17,405 nt of DNA from an uncultured Clostridium sp. (GTDB taxonomy: Bacteria; Bacillota_A; Clostridia; TANB77; CAG-508). The position numbers and the translations under genes were made by a program. Location of the stretch: the NCBI GenBank assembly GCA_930980675.1, contig CAKNIU010000022.1, positions 1 through 17,405 of the forward strand, in the 5' to 3' direction. Of the stretch, positions 1 through 6,049 are shown in pieces; position 1 is the first letter of the stretch, and every line of letters starts with the position of its first letter. The notes below the pieces were generated by a model, which had not been told where the DNA came from, searched no databases, and saw only the letters and a program-made list of their open reading frames with translations.

Positions 1-71
1 CATGTGTTGCAATAGGCACAGGTAAAGCTTTGGACAATTTAGACGCACTAGATGCCAAGGCTAGAAAGTAG
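1..71 (+). CDS. mreB: 3' end of an MreB/Mbl-type rod-shape protein gene (partial)
   Basis: The reading frame that starts at base 3 runs to TAG at 69-71 and encodes 22 residues beginning CVAIGTGKALDNLD. The segment VAIGTGKALDN matches the conserved C-terminal end of the actin-like MreB/Mbl proteins, which form membrane-associated filaments that direct lateral cell-wall synthesis. Only this tail lies in the window, so MreB cannot be told from Mbl and the rest of the gene cannot be checked. The next gene starts within 10 bases of the stop, so the two may be co-transcribed. That would be unusual, because mreB is often followed by mreC and mreD. Confidence 0.68.
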   Translation, partial: CVAIGTGKALDNLDALDAKARK

Positions 72-80
72 GTGGTTTTA

Positions 81-647
81 TTGAATAGAACTAAAAGAAA
101 AATATTCGAAACATCTATGAAATTATTCGCAGAAAAAGGGTATGATGGTACAAGTATAGAAGAAATAACGTCAGAAGTTGGAGTAGCAAAAGGAACACTA
201 TATTATCATTTCTCAAGTAAAGAAGAAATATTTAATTTTTTAATTGAAGAAGGAATGAACTTGCTTAAAAATAGCATTAAAATTAAAATAGATAAGCAAG
301 ACAAGTACATAGATAAAATTAGAGCAATAGTTCTAATTCAAATAAAAATAATTGTAAAGTATGAAAACTTTATGACAATTGTACTTAGCGAAGTATGGGG
401 AAACAGCCCTAGAAGCAATACTTGTAAAAAATATCTTATTGAATATTTAGAAATAGTAAAAAAGATTGTTCAAGAAGGCATTAATAATGAGGAAATAAAA
501 CCATATAGTGCAGATATAATTACATCAGAGATTTTTGGACTAGCATGTTCTAGTCTTCTACAAAAGAAAACTAAAGAAATAAAGGTTGATGAGCTATTTA
601 AGGATTTGGACAAAAGTTATGTGCAAAGTTTAAAAGTTAATAAATAA
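81..647 (+). CDS. TetR/AcrR-family transcriptional regulator
   Basis: A predicted 188-residue cytoplasmic DNA-binding regulator. The N-terminal TetR_N domain is clear: a helix with ETSMKLFAEKGYDGTS (about residues 10-25), then the helix-turn-helix IEEITSEVGVAKGTLYYHF (about 26-44) and SSKEEIF. The remaining roughly 130 residues are helical and variable, as expected for a ligand-binding and dimerisation domain. I chose TTG at 81 because AGGTGG at 70-75 sits 5 bases upstream; a GTG at 72 would overlap that site and has no good site of its own. The gene is read towards an acyl-CoA synthetase gene, and TetR proteins often control fatty-acid genes. The ligand cannot be read from sequence, so a FadR-like role is only inference. 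A TGTAAA-CTA-TTTACA palindrome lies just after the stop codon. Confidence 0.9.
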   Translation: MNRTKRKIFETSMKLFAEKGYDGTSIEEITSEVGVAKGTLYYHFSSKEEIFNFLIEEGMNLLKNSIKIKIDKQDKYIDKIRAIVLIQIKIIVKYENFMTIVLSEVWGNSPRSNTCKKYLIEYLEIVKKIVQEGINNEEIKPYSADIITSEIFGLACSSLLQKKTKEIKVDELFKDLDKSYVQSLKVNK

Positions 648-649
648 TG

Positions 650-664
650 TGTAAACTATTTACA
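650..664. promoter_or_regulatory. 15-bp palindrome, candidate TetR operator
   Basis: TGTAAA-CTA-TTTACA is a perfect palindrome with 6-bp arms, placed just after the TetR stop codon. Nine bases of it (TGTAAATAG on the opposite strand) recur at 774-782, upstream of the acyl-CoA synthetase gene. The size and symmetry suit a TetR-family operator. No recognisable terminator T-run follows. Assignment to the adjacent regulator is inference. Confidence 0.35.
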
Positions 665-683
665 ATTTATATTTTATACTTAC

Positions 684-832
684 GCTTCAATATACATTCT
701 TCCGCATTTACTTCGCGGTTCGCTTACACTCAACGCTCGCACGCTCCGACTGCGCTTCTAAGAAAAAGACATATGTAAATAGCTCTCTTGTCAGCTTCGC
801 TGAGCTAAAAGCTCCAGAACATATATTGAAGC
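684..832. repeat. 149-bp MITE-like or structured intergenic element with 11-bp terminal inverted repeats
   Basis: The element is bounded by GCTTCAATATA (684-694) and its exact reverse complement TATATTGAAGC (822-832). Its interior is much richer in GC than the surroundings, with repeated CGCT/GCTCGC-type words between 701 and 757. It contains small hairpins: TCAGC-TTC-GCTGA at 791-803 and GAGCT-AAA-AGCTC at 802-814. No protein is evident in either direction. The right half (about 762-832) resembles a stretch at 11852-11914, which supports a dispersed repeat family. No target-site duplication is visible. It fills most of the gap between the TetR and acyl-CoA synthetase genes. Confidence 0.55.
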
Positions 833-868
833 TTATTAAAAAAGATAGTAATAAAAAGGAGTAAAATC

Positions 869-2734
869 ATGAATATTAATTTAAAAATGCCAAAATTAAA
901 ATTCGGAAAAATTAAAATGGACACTGTAGAAGACCTAGAAAATGTTGAAATTGATTATGAAAAAATGAAAAAAGAAAATCAAAAACAGAAAAGAACAGAG
1001 CCATATGAAACAACAAATTATAAAACTGTTAAAGAATTTTTTACAAAGTCAATAAACGAATTTGCAGAAAGACCTTGTATATTAGAAAAACCAGACCATA
1101 AAGAACCATACAAAACATTTACATATAAAGAATTTGGTGATGATGTTATTGCACTTGGAACTGCAATGATAAAATTACTTAACCTTAAAGACAAAAGAGT
1201 AATTATAATTGGTGAAACACAATATGATTGGTATATTTCATATATGGCAATGCTTTGCGGAGTAGGTATTGCAGTACCAGTAGACAGAGAACTTCCATTA
1301 AATGAATTAGAAAATGTGGTAAGAAGGTCTAGAGCTTCTGCTATTATCTATTCTCCAAAAAAAGAGGATGACATAAAGAAAATAAAAGAGAATATTCCAG
1401 AAGTTGAATTTTATATTGAAATGAAATCAGATAAAGATTTAAATGGCAAAGATGTAGGAATTAATTACTTAATTGACAATGGAAAAAGAATAGTTAATTC
1501 TGGAGATAATTCTTTCATGGAGATAGAAATAGACCCAGAAGAATTTAAAGTATTGTTATTCACATCAGGAACAACATCAAATTCAAAAGGAGTAATGCTT
1601 TGCAATAGAAACTTAGCAGAAAATATTAATGCAGTTAATGCATATGTAAAAATTTATCCAACAGATAGATTTTTCTCAGTACTTCCATTGCATCATACTT
1701 ATGAATCAACAATAGGATTTTTAGTTCCAATAGCAATAGGATGTTCAATAGCAGTTTGCGAAGGTTTAAGATATATAGTTCCAAACCTTCAAGAGGCTAA
1801 ACCATCAGCAGTGCTTACAGTTCCTTTATTAGTTGAAAGTATTTACAAAAAAATAAACGAAACAATTAAAAAGAGCCATAAAGAAAAATTAGTAAACTCA
1901 ATGATACATATAACTAATGGACTTAAAACTGTTGGAATAGATATTAAGAAAAAAGTATTTAAAGAAATATATGATAATTTAGGTGGAAACATAAGAATAA
2001 TAGTTTCAGCAGCAGCACCAATAGATAAAAAGGTAGGAAATTGGTTAGAAGATATAGGAATTTTATTCTTACAAGGATATGGACTTACTGAAACAGCACC
2101 AATAGCAGCTCTAACACCTGATTATAAACCAATGGTTGGCTCAGCTGGAAAAGCTGTTGTACAAGCTCAAATAAAAGTAGACAATCCAAATGAAAATGGA
2201 GAAGGAGAAATAATGATAAAATCTCCAACATTGATGCTTGGATATTATGAAGATGAAGAAGCAACAAGGGAAGCTATTGAACTAGATGGATATTTCCATT
2301 CAGGAGATATTGGATATATTAATGAAGAAGGATTTATTTACATTACAGGAAGAAGCAAGAATGTTATAGTAACACAAAACGGTAAAAATATATATCCAGA
2401 AGAAATAGAAATGTTATTAGACAAAATTCCTGAAATAAAAGAAGTAATGGTATATGGAAAAGCACCAGAAGGTGAAGAAGCTAAGAGAAAAGATGATAAA
2501 GAATTAATAATAACAGCAAGAGTAATACCTGATAGAGAAAAAATAGAAGAATTACACGGAAATATTTCAGATGAAGAAGTTAAGAAAATTATTTGGGAAC
2601 AAATAAAACAAGTAAATAAAAAACTTACATCATATAAAGCAGTAAAATCTCTTGAATTAAAAGAAGGAGAATTTGAAAAAACTTCTACAATGAAAATAAA
2701 GAGATACAAAGAATTACAAAAAGATAAAAAATAA
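869..2734 (+). CDS. Long-chain acyl-CoA synthetase-like AMP-forming ligase
   Basis: A 621-residue member of the ANL superfamily. These enzymes activate a carboxylate, probably a fatty acid, with ATP to an acyl-adenylate and then transfer it to CoA. Core motifs appear in order: the phosphate loop TSGTTSNSKG (about 232-241), GYGLTET (about 403-409), the ribose-binding YFHSGD (about 475-480), the hinge region GRSKNVIVTQNGKNIYPEEI (about 494-513) and the C-terminal lysine motif TSTMKIKR (about 605-612, K609). The layout resembles long-chain acyl-CoA synthetases rather than acetyl-CoA synthetases. A basic lead of about 45 residues (KMPKLKFGKIK and a KMKKENQKQKR stretch) precedes the catalytic domain and may touch the membrane surface. 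AAAAAGGAG lies just upstream of the ATG. The upstream TetR gene is a candidate regulator. Substrate chain length cannot be inferred, and O-succinylbenzoate or other acids are not excluded. Confidence 0.88.
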   Translation: MNINLKMPKLKFGKIKMDTVEDLENVEIDYEKMKKENQKQKRTEPYETTNYKTVKEFFTKSINEFAERPCILEKPDHKEPYKTFTYKEFGDDVIALGTAMIKLLNLKDKRVIIIGETQYDWYISYMAMLCGVGIAVPVDRELPLNELENVVRRSRASAIIYSPKKEDDIKKIKENIPEVEFYIEMKSDKDLNGKDVGINYLIDNGKRIVNSGDNSFMEIEIDPEEFKVLLFTSGTTSNSKGVMLCNRNLAENINAVNAYVKIYPTDRFFSVLPLHHTYESTIGFLVPIAIGCSIAVCEGLRYIVPNLQEAKPSAVLTVPLLVESIYKKINETIKKSHKEKLVNSMIHITNGLKTVGIDIKKKVFKEIYDNLGGNIRIIVSAAAPIDKKVGNWLEDIGILFLQGYGLTETAPIAALTPDYKPMVGSAGKAVVQAQIKVDNPNENGEGEIMIKSPTLMLGYYEDEEATREAIELDGYFHSGDIGYINEEGFIYITGRSKNVIVTQNGKNIYPEEIEMLLDKIPEIKEVMVYGKAPEGEEAKRKDDKELIITARVIPDREKIEELHGNISDEEVKKIIWEQIKQVNKKLTSYKAVKSLELKEGEFEKTSTMKIKRYKELQKDKK

Positions 2735-2769
2735 TTTTACGATGGGGACGGACTCCATCGTAAAATTTT
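2735..2769 (+). terminator. Rho-independent terminator of the acyl-CoA synthetase gene
   Basis: A perfect 11-bp stem, TTTTACGATGG (2735-2745) with CCATCGTAAAA (2755-2765), has a 9-base loop and is followed by TTTT. It begins directly after the stop codon. The A/T ends make it potentially bidirectional. Confidence 0.85.
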
Positions 2770-2792
2770 CTAAAAAAATAAAAAAATTACCC

Positions 2793-2822
2793 TTGACTTT
2801 TAGTAAGTTAGTGTACTAAAAT
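2793..2822 (+). promoter_or_regulatory. Promoter with an embedded operator-like palindrome
   Basis: The -35 is TTGACT (2793-2798) and the -10 is TAAAAT (2817-2822), with an 18-base spacer. Between them lie two overlapping symmetric readings: TTTAGTA (2799-2805) with TACTAAA (2814-2820), and the tighter TTAGT-GT-ACTAA-type repeat at 2808-2819. A dyad filling the spacer and -10 is a typical repressor site. The binding protein is unknown; TetR or MarR families are possible by shape only. Confidence 0.6.
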
Positions 2823-2882
2823 AATATTGTAATAAAATATACCAATTAACATAATAGCTAAACAAAGGAGGTACAGTTTACA

Positions 2883-3884
2883 ATGCCTAGACGTGGGATA
2901 GTAAACGTGAGAATGGTAATCACGGAAGAAAAAATTTTATCGAATATAGAAAAGGTTCAAAGACTTATAAATCCTAATAGTAAAAAGCAAATAGTAGAAT
3001 TAGATGATAGCTCATACTTTAAAGATTTAGTAGAGTCAATAAAGACCTATTTAGTTGAGTACCCTAAAAAGAAGAATTTCCCTAAGAGTGTTTATGATGC
3101 AGCTTATGGTTTAGTAGAGTATGCAACTAATCAATTTGAAGAAAATACAAAGCAAATTGAAGAATTGATAAAACAAAGAGAAAAAAATATTAAATTAGCG
3201 GCAGTATTAAAACAAACAACAGCTTTGGTAGAAGCTAAAGATCCAGAATGGAAAAAAAGTATTCAATCTATAGAAAAGCAATTTCCAGAAGATGTAATAG
3301 AAGCTCTAAATGTTATAGGAAGAGCTAAGGGAGATACTTCAGAAAATTATCAAGAGTCATTAAAATTAGTCAATGCTAGAATTGCTAACTTAGAGTCAAA
3401 TTTACATATAGAAATAGATATGGAAAGAGTAGAGGATAGGTCAAAAGCACTTAGCTACATTGGAATAGAAGTTGCTGATGCTCTAAAACTAATTCCAACG
3501 CCAGTTGAAAATGTTGAAAAAGTTGAAGAGATGGTTAAAGAGGAGCAAATAAAACAAGCTTCACAAAAAGAACAAACAAAACATGTTGCTCAAAGAATGG
3601 CAAAGCCTGCTCAAACACTTGCTTCAAATACAGTTATAAGTGATAATGTAATGAGTCAAAAAGCTCAAGTACAAAATGCAAATGTAGTTGAACCTCAAAT
3701 TCAAAATGGAGCACAACAAGGACCTATACAAATTCAAGAAGAAAAACCTAAAAGGGCAAAATCATCATTATGGAATAAAATTAAAAATAGCAAACTTGTA
3801 AGAACAATTAAATACGCTTTAAAAATTAAAGTCGTATTGCAATTACCAGAAGCTTTGCCAGAACCAGAATCAAATAATAAATAA
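2883..3884 (+). CDS. Unrecognised protein with helical N-terminal half, Gln-rich linker and basic C-terminal tail
   Basis: A 333-residue protein that I do not recognise. Residues about 1-200 look helical and highly charged, with heptad-like stretches such as NQFEENTKQIEELIKQREK. Residues about 215-287 are a low-complexity linker rich in Gln, Ala and Val. Residues about 288-318 are strongly basic and amphipathic (SSLWNKIKNSKLVRTIKYAL), and the end is LPEALPEPESNNK. There is no signal peptide or obvious membrane span, so it is probably cytoplasmic, perhaps binding membrane or nucleic acid through the basic tail. AAAGGAGG at 2864-2871 supports the ATG at 2883, although the 11-base spacing is slightly long; ATG 2913 is an alternative. 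The gene is monocistronic, with its own promoter and a hairpin after it. Function unknown. Confidence 0.82.
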   Translation: MPRRGIVNVRMVITEEKILSNIEKVQRLINPNSKKQIVELDDSSYFKDLVESIKTYLVEYPKKKNFPKSVYDAAYGLVEYATNQFEENTKQIEELIKQREKNIKLAAVLKQTTALVEAKDPEWKKSIQSIEKQFPEDVIEALNVIGRAKGDTSENYQESLKLVNARIANLESNLHIEIDMERVEDRSKALSYIGIEVADALKLIPTPVENVEKVEEMVKEEQIKQASQKEQTKHVAQRMAKPAQTLASNTVISDNVMSQKAQVQNANVVEPQIQNGAQQGPIQIQEEKPKRAKSSLWNKIKNSKLVRTIKYALKIKVVLQLPEALPEPESNNK

Positions 3885-3893
3885 TGATTTAAA

Positions 3894-3926
3894 AGCTGCT
3901 TTTGAGTAAATTTCTCCAAAGCAGCT
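3894..3926 (+). terminator. Stem-loop after the unrecognised gene
   Basis: AGCTGCTTT (3894-3902) pairs perfectly with AAAGCAGCT (3918-3926) across a 15-base loop, 9 bases after the stop. The following sequence is only moderately T-rich, so termination strength is uncertain. Confidence 0.55.
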
Positions 3927-4006
3927 AAATGTTTATTACTATTAAAATATAATTAAATTTAGTAAATGCTAATCTAAAAAAATATTTACAAAATAGTAAA
4001 AAATAC

Positions 4007-4035
4007 TTGACATGAAATGCAAAATGTTATATACT
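4007..4035 (+). promoter_or_regulatory. tRNA operon promoter
   Basis: A consensus -35 TTGACA (4007-4012), a 17-base spacer and a near-consensus -10 TATACT (4030-4035) lie 20 bases before the first tRNA. This suits a strong, housekeeping sigma-factor promoter for stable RNA. Confidence 0.85.
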
Positions 4036-4055
4036 TAATGTCGTGCTAAACAAAT

Positions 4056-4132
4056 GCGCCTTTAGCTCAGTTGGTCAGAGCAACCGGCTCATAACCGGTG
4101 GGTCCAAGGTTCGAATCCTTGAAGGCGCACCA
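4056..4132 (+). tRNA. tRNA with CAU anticodon (elongator Met or Ile2)
   Basis: A complete 77-base tRNA with encoded CCA. The acceptor stem is GCGCCTT/AAGGCGC, the D stem GCTC/GAGC, the anticodon stem ACCGG/CCGGT with loop CTCATAA (anticodon CAT at 4090-4092), and the T arm CAAGG-TTCGAAT-CCTTG. The first acceptor pair is G-C and the anticodon stem lacks the GGG/CCC signature, so it is not the initiator tRNA. CAU tRNAs are either elongator Met or Ile2, which is modified to lysidine by TilS. The acceptor C4, C5, T6, T7 resembles Ile2 tRNAs, so identity stays open. Confidence 0.95.
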
Positions 4133-4187
4133 TTTTTAAATTAAATAGAAATTGATTTTTTTATTCAATAAAAACAATTTAATATTT

Positions 4188-4273
4188 GGGCAGATGGCCG
4201 AGTGGCTAAAGGCGGCAGACTGTAAATCTGTTCTCATTTGAGTTCGATGGTTCGAATCCATCTCTGCCCACCA
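4188..4273 (+). tRNA. tRNA-Tyr (GUA)
   Basis: An 86-base class II tRNA with a long variable arm and encoded CCA. The acceptor stem GGGCAGA pairs with TCTGCCC (4263-4269). The anticodon stem is GCAGA/TCTGT with loop CTGTAAA, giving anticodon GTA at 4222-4224. It follows the CAU tRNA by 55 bases and probably shares its transcript. Confidence 0.96.
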
Positions 4274-4280
4274 AATTACT

Positions 4281-4322
4281 AAAACTCTGTAAATGCTAAG
4301 AATCAACATTTTACAGAGTTTT
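4281..4322 (+). terminator. Terminator of the tRNA operon
   Basis: AAAACTCTGTAAA (4281-4293) pairs perfectly with TTTACAGAGTTTT (4310-4322), a 13-bp stem ending in a T-run, starting 8 bases after tRNA-Tyr. Confidence 0.85.
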
Positions 4323-4388
4323 ACTTTTAGTTTTAATGCAATAGTAATGCAGTAGAATTTTTAAATGATGCTTTACATATTTTGTTAA

Positions 4389-4880
4389 ATGAATATTTTG
4401 CAAAAAATTATAAAATTTGAGGACTGGTAAGCTGTATTTCCAATGCCAGTGCTAATGATAGCAACATATGGAGAAAACGATAAAGTAGACGTAATGAATA
4501 TGGCTTGGGGAGGAGTATGTGCAAAAAATATGGTCGCACTAAACCTATCAGAAAACCATAAAACAACGAAAAACATAGAAGAAAGAAAGGCTTTTACATT
4601 AAGTATTGCAGATACAGACCATTTAGAAGAATCAGATATTGATGAATATCCTTTAACTTTAGAATGTAAGGTTGTAGAAATGCAACATCAACCTTATGGT
4701 TTAAGAGTTTTAGGAGAAATAGTAAATGTAGTTGCCGATGAAAAGGTACTTGATGAAAAAGAAAAAGTTGATGCTTCAAAATTAAATGCATTTGTATTTG
4801 ATCAATTCAGAAATGGATACTACAAAGTAGGAAAAAAAGTAGGCCAATCTTGGAATAGTGGAATGAAGTTTATGAAATAA
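4389..4880 (+). pseudogene. Decayed flavin reductase / flavoredoxin-like gene
   Basis: The readable part from ATG 4443 (145 residues) matches the FMN-binding split-barrel flavin reductase family: PMPVLMIATYGENDKVDVMN, MAWGGV, LNLSENHKTTKNI, FTLSIAD, YPLTLECKV, GEIVNVVADEKVLDE and the end YYKVGKKVGQSWNSG. Two defects are visible. First, the conserved N-terminus continues upstream in the same frame (FP before MPVL, then about 12 more codons to an ATG at 4389) but is broken by TAA at 4428-4430. Second, between SIADTDHLEESD and IDEYPLTLECKV about 40 residues usually present in the family are missing, in frame. Neither ATG has a Shine-Dalgarno site. I therefore call it a pseudogene; a short functional protein from 4443 cannot be fully excluded. 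A terminator follows. Confidence 0.7.
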
Positions 4881-4895
4881 AAAATGTACAATTAG

Positions 4896-4927
4896 AAATT
4901 AGCACTAATTAAATTGGTGCTAATTTT
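4896..4927 (+). terminator. Terminator between the flavin reductase remnant and murB
   Basis: AAATTAGCAC (4896-4905) pairs with GTGCTAATTT (4917-4926), with further AATT/AATT pairing possible inside the loop, then a short T-run. Confidence 0.75.
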
Positions 4928-4952
4928 CATGTTTAAGAAACGACATTAAATA

Positions 4953-4981
4953 TTGTAAAAATCAAATAATAATGATAAAAT
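4953..4981 (+). promoter_or_regulatory. Promoter of the murB operon
   Basis: TTGTAA (4953-4958), a 17-base spacer and TAAAAT (4976-4981) lie about 85 bases before murB and after the preceding terminator. Both hexamers are close to the housekeeping consensus. Confidence 0.6.
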
Positions 4982-5066
4982 AGTAGCATAAAATAAAATT
5001 AAATATGAAAATATTTTAGATAATAATGAAAAATTAGTAACAAATATCAAAATCAAGGAGGCTTAT

Positions 5067-6035
5067 TTGAAAGAGTTAGAAGATATTTTAGGCACAAGTA
5101 ATGTTAAATACAATGAACCAATGAGCAAACATACAAGCTTTAAGGTTGGTGGAAATGCAGACATATTTATTACGGTAGACTCACAAGAAAAACTACTTAA
5201 GGTTTTAGAATTTGTTAAAAATAATAAATTCGCAATGATTAAACAAACATGGCAAAAAGTAGATACATATAACGAAAACAAAGAAGGTGCAAGTGAGCAA
5301 AATATGCCAATTACTATAGTTGGCAATGGTACTAACCTCTTAGTAAAAGATGGAGGCATAAGAGGCTTAGTTATAAAGTATATGACAAAAGATTATCACA
5401 TTATAGGCGAAGAAGTCACAGTTTCATCAGGTTTGACCAATGCTCTGCTTGCAAAAATTTTATTAGACAATAGTTTATCAGGCTTTGAGTTTGCAGGAGG
5501 CATACCAGGAACAATTGGCGGAGCAGTTTATATGAATGCAGGTGCTTATAGCCTTGAAATGAAAAACATAGTTGTAAGTACAAAATACTTAGATTTAAAT
5601 ACTTATGAAATTAAAACAATAGCTAATAATGAACATAATTTTGAGTATAGAAAAAGTATATTTCAAAATTTAAACACTGTTATATTAGAAACTACATTAA
5701 AATTGCAAAAAGGTAATAAAGAAGAAATGAAAGCAAAAATGCAAGAATATGCAGAAAAAAGAAAAACTACTCAACCACTAGATAAACCAAGTGCAGGAAG
5801 TACATTTAAAAGAGGAACAGATTTTATTACTGCAAAACTTATTGACGAATCCGGTTTAAAAGGGTATAGTATAGGGGGAGCACAAGTGTCAGAAAAGCAC
5901 GCAGGCTTTATAATAAACACAGGGAATGCTACAGCAAAAGATATAGTAAATTTAATAAACTATGTAAAAGAAAAAGTATATGAAAAGTTTGGAAAAACTA
6001 TAGAAGAAGAAGTAAAAATAATTGGAGAAGATTAA
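5067..6035 (+). CDS. murB: UDP-N-acetylenolpyruvoylglucosamine reductase MurB
   Basis: A 322-residue cytoplasmic FAD enzyme that uses NADPH to reduce UDP-GlcNAc-enolpyruvate to UDP-MurNAc, the second committed step of peptidoglycan synthesis. Signatures are SKHTSFKVGGNADIF (about 20-34), the FAD-binding VGNGTNLLVKDGG (about 85-97), EFAGGIPGTIGGAVYMNAGA (about 141-160), YRKS (194-197), SAGSTFKRG with the likely proton-donor Ser near 245, and GAQVSEKHAGFIINTGNATA including E276. The compact form with YRKS fits the type II MurB of Firmicutes. About 22-26 extra residues (about 54-79) interrupt the usual junction before the VGNGTN strand. The TTG start at 5067 is chosen because AAGGAGG (5055-5061) lies 5 bases upstream. 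The yvcK homologue follows after 14 bases. Confidence 0.97.
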   Translation: MKELEDILGTSNVKYNEPMSKHTSFKVGGNADIFITVDSQEKLLKVLEFVKNNKFAMIKQTWQKVDTYNENKEGASEQNMPITIVGNGTNLLVKDGGIRGLVIKYMTKDYHIIGEEVTVSSGLTNALLAKILLDNSLSGFEFAGGIPGTIGGAVYMNAGAYSLEMKNIVVSTKYLDLNTYEIKTIANNEHNFEYRKSIFQNLNTVILETTLKLQKGNKEEMKAKMQEYAEKRKTTQPLDKPSAGSTFKRGTDFITAKLIDESGLKGYSIGGAQVSEKHAGFIINTGNATAKDIVNLINYVKEKVYEKFGKTIEEEVKIIGED

Positions 6036-6049
6036 AGAAAGGATATATT

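Noticed and set aside
72..80. GTG start at 72 for the TetR gene
   Set aside because: It overlaps the AGGTGG site that fits TTG 81 and has no well-placed site of its own.
701..757. GC-rich repeated words as a possible CRISPR or direct-repeat array
   Set aside because: The words are irregular, without unit-length repeats or spacers, and fit a structured element instead.
826..854. TTGAAG, 17-base spacer, TAATAA: a possible promoter for the acyl-CoA synthetase gene
   Set aside because: Transcription would begin at about 861, inside or after the AAAAAGGAG ribosome binding site, so the message would lose it.
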